Origin: a virus
Reading direction: 5' to 3' (one strand)
IMG/VR virus record: IMGVR_UViG_3300042922_000564
Span: 1-36,485 of that record
DNA length: 36,485 nucleotides
The notes under the pieces were generated by a model. The model had not been told where the DNA came from. It ran no database searches and saw only the letters and a program-made list of their open reading frames with translations. How positions within the stretch are numbered: the first letter of the stretch is position 1; every line of letters starts with the position of its first letter. The position numbers were made by a program, and so were the translations under genes. Below, in pieces: positions 1 through 7,548 of this stretch.

Positions 1-157
1 CCAGATCCGCCCCGAAGTCATACGCACCGTGCATGAAGGGAACGGTGTATGAACGGTCAACCGTAGGGGGCAGGATAGGGCGCTGCGACTCCCTCAGTGT
101 CTTCAAGCCCATGTCCTGCGGACTCATGCCATCCAATAATGCAACTACGCCTCTCAT
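1..157 (-). CDS. Distal tail protein (Dit), N-terminal fragment cut by the window edge
   Basis: The first 52 codons of a distal tail protein are present, starting at the ATG at 157-155, which overlaps the tape measure stop codon. The protein sequence is the same as the start of the complete gene at 34708-35514. In siphophages Dit forms the hexameric ring that joins the tail tube to the baseplate or fibre, and it normally follows the tape measure gene as here. The remainder lies outside the window. This copy belongs to a different phage genome copy from the right-hand one if the sequence is a tandem prophage. Confidence 0.85.
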   Translation of the reverse strand, partial: MRGVVALLDGMSPQDMGLKTLRESQRPILPPTVDRSYTVPFMHGAYDFGADL

Positions 158-1128
158 GTCACCACCCCCGCCCCCCGTAATGCATCTGCAAATTGGCCGC
201 CCAGTACCTGACCCAATCGTCTCGCCTCGTCTTCGTCTTTCATGATGAAATTCGCACCTGCAAACAGACCTTGCATTACCACTTGAATAACCCCTGTTGG
301 CGCCGCTGCGGCAGCAGACGCTTCCGTGGAGGCAGAACCACTACCACTACTTACAGAGGACGACTGAAGACTCGGCATCGCCGCTGCTGCCATGGCTTGC
401 GCCTGCCGCTCAATGCTGGCCATTGTACCCGCCAACCCCTCGACCAGTCCGGAACCGGCCATTTCACCGATCCAGGCCAGCTCCCGCGACGGCGAATGAA
501 TGTCCAGTGCCTTCTGCATGGTTTTGGTGACTGAATTGGCGATTTCCTTCGCTTTGGCGGATACCGCTCCTTGCATGCTGGTCATACCGTCAATGAGCCC
601 CTGCATGGCCTGCTTGCCAATGGTCGGCAGATCCGCCTTCATGGCATTGAATTCCTTATTGGCGCTACCGCGTATGGCCTTGACCTTGGTTTCAAAGTCA
701 CCCCGCAGCTTATCCAGCTCTGCGACGGCTTCCGTATGCAGCAGTGCAATTTGAGTATTTGTATCCTGGCGCAGCCCGGACAGTTCGATAACAGCCGCCG
801 TACGCGCCTCGGAAGACTTCGTTTTCCAGAGCGTTGTATACTCGGCAAGCTCCGTGTCGGTCAGCGTATTGAGTGCGGCCAGCTCCGGCGCAGCCTGTGG
901 CCCCATCTCCCGCAGTTGCTGAAGCAATCCCTGGTCAATGCCCCGGGCAGACAGCAGTTGCAGGTTGGTCGCCCATTTATCCAGGTATTCGACCTGTCCA
1001 CGTAGATTGTCCAGCAGATCCTTCCCGCTGGTCTCTGAAGCGATCGTCACCTGATCGAACAGCCCGGCGAAATCATTGATAGACTTAGCCCGCTGCTCTA
1101 CCGCCGCCGCGTACTCATCGTTCAGGCG
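1..1128. repeat. Imperfect direct repeat, left copy (pairs with 35358-36485)
   Basis: This block aligns base for base, without indels, to the right end of the window at an offset of 35,357. I count 64 substitutions in 1128 positions by hand. The first 127 positions are identical and differences begin within the distal tail gene start and the tape measure C-terminus. Almost all changes are synonymous. It is therefore a diverged homologous copy, not an exact terminal redundancy. Confidence 0.95.
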
Positions 1129-4100
1129 TTTTTCCTCTGCGGCGACGTTCGCATTGATCTCCTTAGTTTTGGCCAAAAACTCCTCGCTGGCTGCGGTCAG
1201 CTGATTATAGATTTCCAGCCGGACCTTTCCGGCAGCTTCGTCCGCCGCCTTCCGCTCGTCCGTGCCTTCCTTGTAACGGGCCTGCACCCGTTCCCAGGCA
1301 GCCAGTTCCTCTGTAAGAGAAAGCTGATTCGCCGCTGCCGACTTCTCAATCCATTCCTTAGAAGCCTCATAGCTGGCTTTGTCCATCTCCTGCTTCACCC
1401 GGTAGACTTCCTTATCCGCCGCGATCCGCTGCACGCTGCCCGCCTTATACTTCGCCTGCACCTGCTGCCATAGCACCAGCTCCTGGTTAAGCGAAAGTTT
1501 TCCGGTAGAGGCCCGGTTTTCAATGAATGCCTTGGACGCGTCAAACGCCTCTTTCGCCGCCTTGATTTGATCCGCAGCAGCCGTCTTATTCATTTTGCTG
1601 ATTTCTTCGGTGACTTTCCGGTGCTGGTCTGCGGTCTTCGCGTATTGCTTGTTGACCGCCTGAAGCGCTGTAATGTACTGAGACGCATCCAATTGTCCGA
1701 TCTTGTACTTATGCTGCGCTTTGGTGAAGGCCTCCTGGAAAGCGGTGTTGGTCTTCTGAGCCGTCTTCTTGGCCGCTGCCTCCGCTTCCTTGCTCCCGCT
1801 TTCAATACCGACAGCCAAACCCTGAGCAACGTAATACCCGTATTCCGTGGTCAGCTTGGAAGGCGAGTGAATGCCGAAGAAATTCCGGATGCTCTCTCCG
1901 ACCTTAGACGCTACATTTTTAGCGGATTCCTCCAGCTCGGCGGCCTTGCTCGTGATTCCGACCTTCAGACCTTCCATGATGTTCGCGCCGATGTCCTTCA
2001 GGTTAATATTTTTAAACCAATCCATCAGTTCGTTCCACTCAGCCATGACGTCGTCTTTAATCTTTCCGGCTATCTCTTTAATCTTGGTCCAAATAGCGTC
2101 CCATATTTTGGCGGCCTCTGCCTTGAATTCATTCCACAGCTTGGCTGAATCCTGCTTGAATATCGCCCACTTGGACAGGATTTCACCTGTTTCCCAGTCC
2201 ACTTGATTGACATGCTCTCCAGCCTGCTTCTTCGCCACCTCAATGACGTTCTCATACATGGAGTTGGCTTCAGACAGCGTCTTGTCATGCTGGCGCTTCG
2301 CTTCCGCGATCAGCTTGTCGGCCTGTTCGGCGGAAATGGTTCCGGCTTCGTCCCGCTGCTGGATAATCGTCTTGATAACCTCGTTGTACTGCTCATCCGC
2401 AGCTGCAATGGATTCATCCCGCTGCTTGACGGTGTTCTGTACAACCTCCGCTGCCTGCCGGGCTGTCAGATCATTGGCGTTCTGACGCATTCGCTCCAGG
2501 ATCGCCTTCTGCTCCAGCTCATTCTTGGACATATGCTGAATGCCGGTATCCACCATTTGCTGCTGCAGGCGGTTGATCTCTGCCCGCTCCGCATCGGTGA
2601 TTCCCCGCTTCTCGGATCGGGCCGTCTCCAGGATGGCCGCAATCTTCCGCTGCCCTTCCTGGATATAGGCTTGCTGAGCCGCCTGGTTCTGCTCCATCCG
2701 CTCCAGTGCTGCAACTTCTTCAGCTCCGGTCAGCGCCGAAGAATTCACGAAGAACTCCGTCATCGTCTGCAACTGCGCCGCATGATCTTCCTTCATGGCG
2801 GCGGTCACCTGCTCGCCCATTTGCGAAAAGGTTTCGACAATGTCCGCCGCTGTCCTGCCCGTGATTTGCTGCCCGAACCAATGCAATTGATCCAATGCCA
2901 CCGTTGCTTTGTCATTCAGGTCCATGAATCCGCCGACCGCCTTCTGCGTGGAGGCAGAAACTTCGGAACCGAACCGCTGGATGGTTGGAATAGAGTCCTG
3001 GCTGAAATGTTTATACAGCGCAATCCCTGCCACTGTCAGCCCCGCTATGGCGGCGACAGTAATTCCTATTGGCCCCGTTGCCACGGCCAGCAGAGCCGCT
3101 CCCAGCCCTCCAGCACCGCCCACGGCTACACTGATTGCGCCGACGGCGGATACAACCGAGCCGACGGCGTTGACTACGGCTCCAAGTCCGATCAGGACCG
3201 GGCCTGCCGCTGCTGCAATTGCACCGAAGGTGATCACCGCCTTGATGCCGGCCGGCGACATATTCGCTAAGAAGTCTGTGACCTTCTGAACCTGCACCGA
3301 TATCTTCGGCAGTGCATCTTCCGCGATCTTCACCAGCTCCTGACCAAGAGGCAGGAGGGAGGTCTGTGCTTCGCGGACCAGGGATGTCCAGCGCGATCCT
3401 AAGTTATCAGACAGGGCATCTCCCGCACTGTTCGCCGCTCCCTCGAAGTCTCCCAGGTCCGTGTTCGCCGTAGCGAAGAAGTCACGGAACGAGGGTCCCA
3501 AATCTTCCAGTGGAGATCCCATCAAGGCCAGAGCGACTTGTGATTGCTTCGCAGGATCCTTGATGGCAGCAATAGACGAAACCACGGCCATAAAGGCACG
3601 CTGAGTGGATTCCCCGCCAGCTGCAACATCCTTCTCAATCTTCTCAAAATCCAGGTTCATTGCCTTCAGCGCATCGCGCGAACTGGCACTGCCATCCCCA
3701 ACACGCAAGAACGACTCTTTCGCCGCGTCCCCGATTTTATCCAGGTTGAAAGCGCCCTTCTCTGCCCCTGAAATCAGTATCGCGGTAAATTCATCGGCAC
3801 TGTATCCCAGACCCTTGAACTGCGGCGCATATTCGCGCAAGGTGTCAAGCAGCTCATCACTGAAGTTCCCCCCGCGCTGGAAGCCGACCGTAATCAGATC
3901 CATCGCTTCATCGGCATCAATTCCAAACTGCTTCATCAGCACGCGGGCAGTCCGGGTGGTCTCGTTGACCTCAGCATCGAAGGCATCCCGGAGAATCAGC
4001 GCCTTGGTTGTGATGTCGTTCAGTTCAGAACCGTTGAGCTCCTGAATATTCTGTTTGGTCGTGATCAGTGCGCCGTTAACATCCTCCAGGTTCTCGCCCC

Positions 4101-4731
4101 AGTTGTTCGCCCATATCTCCTTGGAACCGGCAGCCATCTTATCCGCCTGGGTTTCGGTCACACCCAGAGCAGCCTGGATTTTGTCGGAGGCCGATTCCAC
4201 ATCGATCGCCGCTTTACCTGCCGCAAGACCGATGCCAATGATCGGAGCCGTGAGGCCGACCGTAAGGCCTTTGCCCACGCCCTGCATCTTATCCCCGACG
4301 CCTTTGATCTTCTCGCCGACTTCCTGCAGCGCCCGGCCGTTGACCTTCCACTTATTTGTCTGGTCCTCAATCTGGTCATTGGTGGACTCTAAGTCCGTCC
4401 GCATCCGGCCCAGTGCGGCCCGGGCATTGTTCAGTTGGATCTGCAGCCGCTGGGTTGCCGCGGCATCTTCGCCGTTGGCCGCCGCTGACTGCGCATGAGC
4501 CTGGGTCAGCGCATCGATGCGCTGCTCCTGGATTCTGATCTGGTCCGCCAGGGATGAGGATCTGAGGCGCAGTTGCTCGGTGGAATCCCCCAGCCCGCCG
4601 GCTTCTGCCGATGCTGCGCGTAGCGCACTTTGCGCCAGCTGCATTTGCCGGTTTAAATTCTGCATCCCCGCTTTAAACGTGGTATCCTCCATCCCAATCC
4701 GGACGACTAAATCCCCTACATTCTCGGCCAC
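154..4731 (-). CDS. Tape measure protein
   Basis: A 1525-residue protein, the longest gene of the window, at the tape measure position between the tail chaperones and Dit. It sets tail length and is ejected into the host membrane on infection. The N-terminus is coiled-coil rich, with the phage tail tape measure core at about residues 150-480. A strongly hydrophobic Gly/Ala segment lies at about 495-570. Long charged helices follow, including roughly 50-residue imperfect repeats at about 1000-1180 with the shape 'LSL.EEL..W..VQA.YK.G'. The motif IHSPS occurs twice, near residues 950 and 1408, each followed by a small hydrophobic 'GL..G' segment. The start is GTG at 4731, preceded by GGGGGTGAGG. 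It overlaps Dit by four bases (ATGA type). Confidence 0.95.
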   Translation of the reverse strand: MAENVGDLVVRIGMEDTTFKAGMQNLNRQMQLAQSALRAASAEAGGLGDSTEQLRLRSSSLADQIRIQEQRIDALTQAHAQSAAANGEDAAATQRLQIQLNNARAALGRMRTDLESTNDQIEDQTNKWKVNGRALQEVGEKIKGVGDKMQGVGKGLTVGLTAPIIGIGLAAGKAAIDVESASDKIQAALGVTETQADKMAAGSKEIWANNWGENLEDVNGALITTKQNIQELNGSELNDITTKALILRDAFDAEVNETTRTARVLMKQFGIDADEAMDLITVGFQRGGNFSDELLDTLREYAPQFKGLGYSADEFTAILISGAEKGAFNLDKIGDAAKESFLRVGDGSASSRDALKAMNLDFEKIEKDVAAGGESTQRAFMAVVSSIAAIKDPAKQSQVALALMGSPLEDLGPSFRDFFATANTDLGDFEGAANSAGDALSDNLGSRWTSLVREAQTSLLPLGQELVKIAEDALPKISVQVQKVTDFLANMSPAGIKAVITFGAIAAAAGPVLIGLGAVVNAVGSVVSAVGAISVAVGGAGGLGAALLAVATGPIGITVAAIAGLTVAGIALYKHFSQDSIPTIQRFGSEVSASTQKAVGGFMDLNDKATVALDQLHWFGQQITGRTAADIVETFSQMGEQVTAAMKEDHAAQLQTMTEFFVNSSALTGAEEVAALERMEQNQAAQQAYIQEGQRKIAAILETARSEKRGITDAERAEINRLQQQMVDTGIQHMSKNELEQKAILERMRQNANDLTARQAAEVVQNTVKQRDESIAAADEQYNEVIKTIIQQRDEAGTISAEQADKLIAEAKRQHDKTLSEANSMYENVIEVAKKQAGEHVNQVDWETGEILSKWAIFKQDSAKLWNEFKAEAAKIWDAIWTKIKEIAGKIKDDVMAEWNELMDWFKNINLKDIGANIMEGLKVGITSKAAELEESAKNVASKVGESIRNFFGIHSPSKLTTEYGYYVAQGLAVGIESGSKEAEAAAKKTAQKTNTAFQEAFTKAQHKYKIGQLDASQYITALQAVNKQYAKTADQHRKVTEEISKMNKTAAADQIKAAKEAFDASKAFIENRASTGKLSLNQELVLWQQVQAKYKAGSVQRIAADKEVYRVKQEMDKASYEASKEWIEKSAAANQLSLTEELAAWERVQARYKEGTDERKAADEAAGKVRLEIYNQLTAASEEFLAKTKEINANVAAEEKRLNDEYAAAVEQRAKSINDFAGLFDQVTIASETSGKDLLDNLRGQVEYLDKWATNLQLLSARGIDQGLLQQLREMGPQAAPELAALNTLTDTELAEYTTLWKTKSSEARTAAVIELSGLRQDTNTQIALLHTEAVAELDKLRGDFETKVKAIRGSANKEFNAMKADLPTIGKQAMQGLIDGMTSMQGAVSAKAKEIANSVTKTMQKALDIHSPSRELAWIGEMAGSGLVEGLAGTMASIERQAQAMAAAAMPSLQSSSVSSGSGSASTEASAAAAAPTGVIQVVMQGLFAGANFIMKDEDEARRLGQVLGGQFADALRGAGVVT

Positions 4732-4742
4732 TCCCTCACCCC

Positions 4743-5221
4743 CTATAAGACTTGATCAATGTATCCTGTCGGCACATGTGCAGATGAACTGATCCGGCGC
4801 TTCATGAGCCGGAAATAGAGTCCGATGTCCATCTCATCAATTTGGCTGAGCGTCATGCCTTCTTGCATCCGCGACAGGTAAAACCGTTCGATAAATTCCA
4901 GAGGGTCTAAGCCCTCACTCTGACGTTTGGGTCCGGCTCCGCTCCGGCATCTTCATTCAATTTCCCGAACACACGCTTCTGAAGTTCTGTAAAGGTAGGC
5001 AGGATCTCATGAGAGGAAAGCCCTTCATACACATCATCCCGGGTGAATTTACCTTCAAAGACCTCCGCGATATAATCGGCCACGGAATCAATGGCTTCGA
5101 CGTCCATATCAACCAAATTCATCGTCTTGTTAATTTCGATGGTCCGGCGCAGCATCCGCGCATTGATGAACTCCACAACAAAGGTTTGTTCTTTCCCATT
5201 CTTTCGCAGTATAATTTCCAC
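4743..5221 (-). CDS. Tail assembly chaperone, frameshifted long form (gpGT type)
   Basis: Predicted product of a -1 ribosomal frameshift from the gpG-like gene. The heptamer CCCAAAC at 4931-4925 (minus strand) sits in the correct zero-frame phase, C CCA AAC. Slipping back one base opens a frame that reads about 59 codons to TAG at 4745-4743. The extension reads LDPLEFIERFYLSRMQEG and onward, resembling the T domain of siphophage tail chaperones, and has no convincing start codon or ribosome site of its own. As in lambda gpG/gpGT, the short form and the rare fusion would coat the tape measure protein and recruit tail tube subunits. The ORF stops 11 bases before the tape measure start. Confidence 0.75.
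4907..5221 (-). CDS. Tail assembly chaperone, short form (gpG type)
   Basis: A protein of about 104 residues between the major tail protein and the tape measure, the standard slot for the tail assembly chaperone. It is acidic in its C-terminal half and predicted helical. I place the start at GTG 5221 because AGAGG lies nine bases upstream. The in-frame ATG at 5230 directly abuts that AGAGG and would have no usable spacing. The last codons contain a -1 slippery site giving the long form. A strong terminator upstream (5248-5285) should lower its expression relative to the major tail protein. Confidence 0.85.
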   Translation of the reverse strand: MEIILRKNGKEQTFVVEFINARMLRRTIEINKTMNLVDMDVEAIDSVADYIAEVFEGKFTRDDVYEGLSSHEILPTFTELQKRVFGKLNEDAGAEPDPNVRVRA

Positions 5222-5247
5222 GGTTATCATCCTCTCAGGTTATGAAA

Positions 5248-5285
5248 AACAAAAGGAGCACCCCTATGGAGTGCTCCTTCCCGTA
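5248..5285 (-). terminator. Rho-independent terminator between major tail protein and chaperone genes
   Basis: On the minus strand AAGGAGCACTCC pairs with GGGGTGCTCCTT across a 3-base loop (stem arms 5253-5264 and 5268-5279), followed by TTTTGTTTTT. It lies in the 94-base gap after the major tail gene. It probably acts as a partial stop that makes the abundant tail tube protein mRNA exceed the chaperone and tape measure mRNA. Confidence 0.8.
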
Positions 5286-5294
5286 CAACTCATT

Positions 5295-5312
5295 ATCCCA
5301 AACGATTGGGAT
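5295..5312. repeat. Palindrome ATCCCAA-ACGA-TTGGGAT
   Basis: A perfect 7-bp inverted repeat with a 4-base centre in the same gap as the terminator. It resembles the dispersed CCCAAACGCTTGGG palindromes at 13571-13584 and 28993-29006, with a GA in place of GC in the centre. It lacks a T-run, so it is not itself a convincing terminator. Confidence 0.5.
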
Positions 5313-5323
5313 TATCCATTGAC

Positions 5324-6205
5324 CTAGGCCGTCGTGAATTTCGTGATGTTCGGCGCGGCCAGCGCATTCCCGGTCTGATCCCGCACGCCCACACCCGCCA
5401 TGGCCAGATACAGCGTAGCTGCCGTGAGATTCGCAGCAGGGGTGAAAGTGACGATCTTCTTGGTCGCATCCAGAGAGAGCGAACCGGACACCGCACCGCT
5501 ACCATCCGCCTTCTGCAGAATGAAGTTGGCCGGGATTACAGAGCTTTCCGCAAGCGCCTTGCTGAAGGTCCATTTCATCGGTGCAGTCACAGCAACCGCC
5601 GTTGCATTGTTGGCCGGCAACGCGGTCAACGTTGGCGCTGTCGTATCGCCACTTAAGTTCGGAACCTCATCGAACCAGGCATCCGCCAGAGCGAACCCGG
5701 CCTGATCATCGTCACCGGTCAATCTCCACTGGCTGTCAAAATCCCGGACAACAAAAGTGCCTGTGATTTCCGGAGTCTGGAACGCCGGTGTATCTCCCTT
5801 GGTCTCGTAGGAATCTTCCGGAATGGAGAACTGACCTTTCAGCAGCCACACATACCGATAGCTACCGTTCGTCTTCACGCTGCGGAAGCCTACGGCCACG
5901 TAAGGCGCCGTATCCTCGGAACTGTCGATCAGCACGCCGCTTGAAATTTGTTTACCGAGCAAGTCGGCCTGTACCGGCAAGCTCAGATTGTCAACGCCGA
6001 GCGTGACCTCGATCCCGCCGATGCTGGTTGCTGTTTCTGACGGACCGTCATCGGCATACAGCGTTTCACTGTTCACCGTTGGTGTAATGGTCGCGGAAAT
6101 GGCTTTTGCAATGCGGACCGGCGTTTCATACGAAATGGCGTCCCGGCTGTCTTCGATAATCTTGGCATAGAACAAATCTCTCAAACCAATTTTTACTCCT
6201 GGCAT
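5324..6205 (-). CDS. Major tail (tube) protein with C-terminal Ig-like domain
   Basis: A 293-residue protein. Residues 1 to about 180 look like a siphophage major tail protein of the phi13 type (start MPGVKIGLRDLFYAKI, beta-rich). Residues from about 188 form an added domain beginning DTTAPTLTALPANNAT and ending in a TKFTT strand. This matches the SbsA/Big_5 Ig-like domain pattern of Firmicute surface proteins. Such domains protrude from the tail tube and are thought to bind cell-surface sugars. The gene follows the head-tail joining genes and is followed by a terminator, fitting its high expected copy number. Confidence 0.9.
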   Translation of the reverse strand: MPGVKIGLRDLFYAKIIEDSRDAISYETPVRIAKAISATITPTVNSETLYADDGPSETATSIGGIEVTLGVDNLSLPVQADLLGKQISSGVLIDSSEDTAPYVAVGFRSVKTNGSYRYVWLLKGQFSIPEDSYETKGDTPAFQTPEITGTFVVRDFDSQWRLTGDDDQAGFALADAWFDEVPNLSGDTTAPTLTALPANNATAVAVTAPMKWTFSKALAESSVIPANFILQKADGSGAVSGSLSLDATKKIVTFTPAANLTAATLYLAMAGVGVRDQTGNALAAPNITKFTTA

Positions 6206-6207
6206 GG

Positions 6208-6585
6208 TTAATCCTCCTCATATCTGCGGACCGTCCGGTACCGCAGGGCTTTGTGATATATTTTTGTATCATCTTCGAACAAATCCGCTCCGGAGTAACG
6301 GGCGAAGCCCGCCCCCTTCATCGCAGCATCCACTTCCGTTCCAACTTCCGCCGTCGAAGGGTCCATGCTCCATATATCCACTTGATAGTGGACCTCGCTG
6401 GAGTCGGCAGCATCTTCGGCATAATGATTATCGAAGTTGCTGAGCTCAAAGAATGTCACCCTTGGGAAGACATTCTCTTTGTCCTTCGGGACCCAGTGAC
6501 GATAGATATGTTCGCCACCAAGCAGAGAAATCAGCTCAGTGCTCTCGCGTAGCGCTGCGGCGACTTCAGGAACCAGGTTAATCAT
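6208..6585 (-). CDS. Tail completion/terminator protein (DUF3168-like)
   Basis: A 125-residue protein between the HK97 gp10-like gene and the major tail protein, the usual slot of the tail terminator that caps the tail tube and joins it to the head. The sequence pattern 'V....L.....E.I' at the N-terminus, a central 'FP.VTFFE' strand and a C-terminal 'YHKALRYR' segment fit the small alpha/beta DUF3168 family. It overlaps the upstream gene by four bases (ATGA) and is two bases from the next gene, so it is part of the tightly packed late operon. Family assignment is by position and general resemblance. Confidence 0.75.
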   Translation of the reverse strand: MINLVPEVAAALRESTELISLLGGEHIYRHWVPKDKENVFPRVTFFELSNFDNHYAEDAADSSEVHYQVDIWSMDPSTAEVGTEVDAAMKGAGFARYSGADLFEDDTKIYHKALRYRTVRRYEED

Positions 6586-6971
6586 CGCAGCTCCCTCCGC
6601 ACTGCTTCCGCCATGGCTTGCACCATCTGCACCGTGCTTTCCGCTGCAGCCGGACCCATGAACGGACGCGCAGGCTGTTTCGAAGTTCCAAACTCCAGGA
6701 ACTTCCCATAAAAGAATTTGTTATTATCGCCGCGCTGCGGTCCAACCAGAATAAACTTCTGGCCATCCTCTGACCGCACATTGCTGACGATGATGTTATC
6801 TGCCAAATGCTCCTTTTGGCTGGCGCTGCGAGGCGCTCGAACGGCGGCAGCTGCCTTTACGATCAAAGCCCCCGATCGCAGCGCCTTGTTCTCCGCCTTG
6901 GCCTTTTTGTCGGTCAGCCCTTCCAGCATCCGCCGGATCTCGTCCATCCCTTCCAGCTGTATACTAGCCAC
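6582..6971 (-). CDS. HK97 gp10-like head-tail joining protein
   Basis: A 129-residue protein carrying the family's signature near residues 90-108: FLEFGTSKQPARPFMGPA. The N-terminal half is charged and helical. Members act at the neck, between the head completion protein and the tail terminator. The start is GTG at 6971, nine bases after GGAGG. It overlaps the head closure gene by 8 bp and the next gene by four bases. Confidence 0.9.
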   Translation of the reverse strand: MASIQLEGMDEIRRMLEGLTDKKAKAENKALRSGALIVKAAAAVRAPRSASQKEHLADNIIVSNVRSEDGQKFILVGPQRGDNNKFFYGKFLEFGTSKQPARPFMGPAAAESTVQMVQAMAEAVRRELR

Positions 6972-7272
6972 CAGACCCCACCTCCTTCTGGCAGGTCAGC
7001 TCCAGCTCTTCGAAGCTGGTTGCATAGGTCCGAATCACCTTGTACCGGATGCCCTGGAATTCAACCACCTGCTGATTGTCATACTCATAAGCATGAATCG
7101 TGAAGACCAGCTCCGGGCGCAATTGCAAGGCAGCTGCCGCGTAGAACTCTCCACGCCCCACGGAATTCAGACCACATAGGATATCGATCTTCGTAGGAAC
7201 CAGGATCGGGTCGGCGTTCGCATTCGTGCCGGACGTGAAGGAGACTAACGACAGCTCATGATCATAGGTCAT
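6964..7272 (-). CDS. Phage head closure protein (SPP1 gp16-like)
   Basis: A 102-residue beta-rich protein at the position of the head closure or stopper protein, directly after the connector. The C-terminal part, with FQGIRYKVIRTYATSFEELE, fits the family's typical ending, where a strand pair precedes 'E..l.c'. These proteins form a ring under the portal and connector that seals DNA in the capsid. It overlaps the connector gene by four bases. Confidence 0.85.
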   Translation of the reverse strand: MTYDHELSLVSFTSGTNANADPILVPTKIDILCGLNSVGRGEFYAAAALQLRPELVFTIHAYEYDNQQVVEFQGIRYKVIRTYATSFEELELTCQKEVGSGG

Positions 7273-7547
7273 GTTGGCGGCCTCCCCGCATGCAGAATCA
7301 TATTGTGGAGCCGGAACTGCAAATGCCGCGGCATCGCCCCGGATTCATCCCGGGACTGATAGCGCCACGTTGCATAGTCTGCAAGAAAAAGAAGATGATT
7401 GTCGTTGTCGCTTTCCAGCAGCAACCCCTTTTCATCTTCCATTTCGGTAATGACTGATTTTGCAATGGCCGTCAGGTACGTATCCCGGACGGTGGTTGAG
7501 ATCCCCAGCCTCGCCTTCACCAAATCGACTACCGCTTGGGCTTCCAT
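7269..7547 (-). CDS. Head-tail connector protein (gp6-like)
   Basis: A 92-residue helical protein starting MEAQAVVDLVKARLGI, with a central 'DYATWRYQSR' segment typical of small gp6/gp15-like connectors. These form a dodecameric ring below the portal. It sits directly after the capsid gene with a one-base gap and overlaps the head closure gene. Length agrees with the family's usual 90-110 residues. Confidence 0.85.
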   Translation of the reverse strand: MEAQAVVDLVKARLGISTTVRDTYLTAIAKSVITEMEDEKGLLLESDNDNHLLFLADYATWRYQSRDESGAMPRHLQFRLHNMILHAGRPPT

Positions 7548-7548
7548 C

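Noticed and set aside
2203-3270. Long plus-strand open frame (355 codons)
   Set aside because: It lies wholly opposite the tape measure gene, has low-complexity Arg/Cys-rich composition and no ribosome site; it is an antisense shadow of GC-rich coding.
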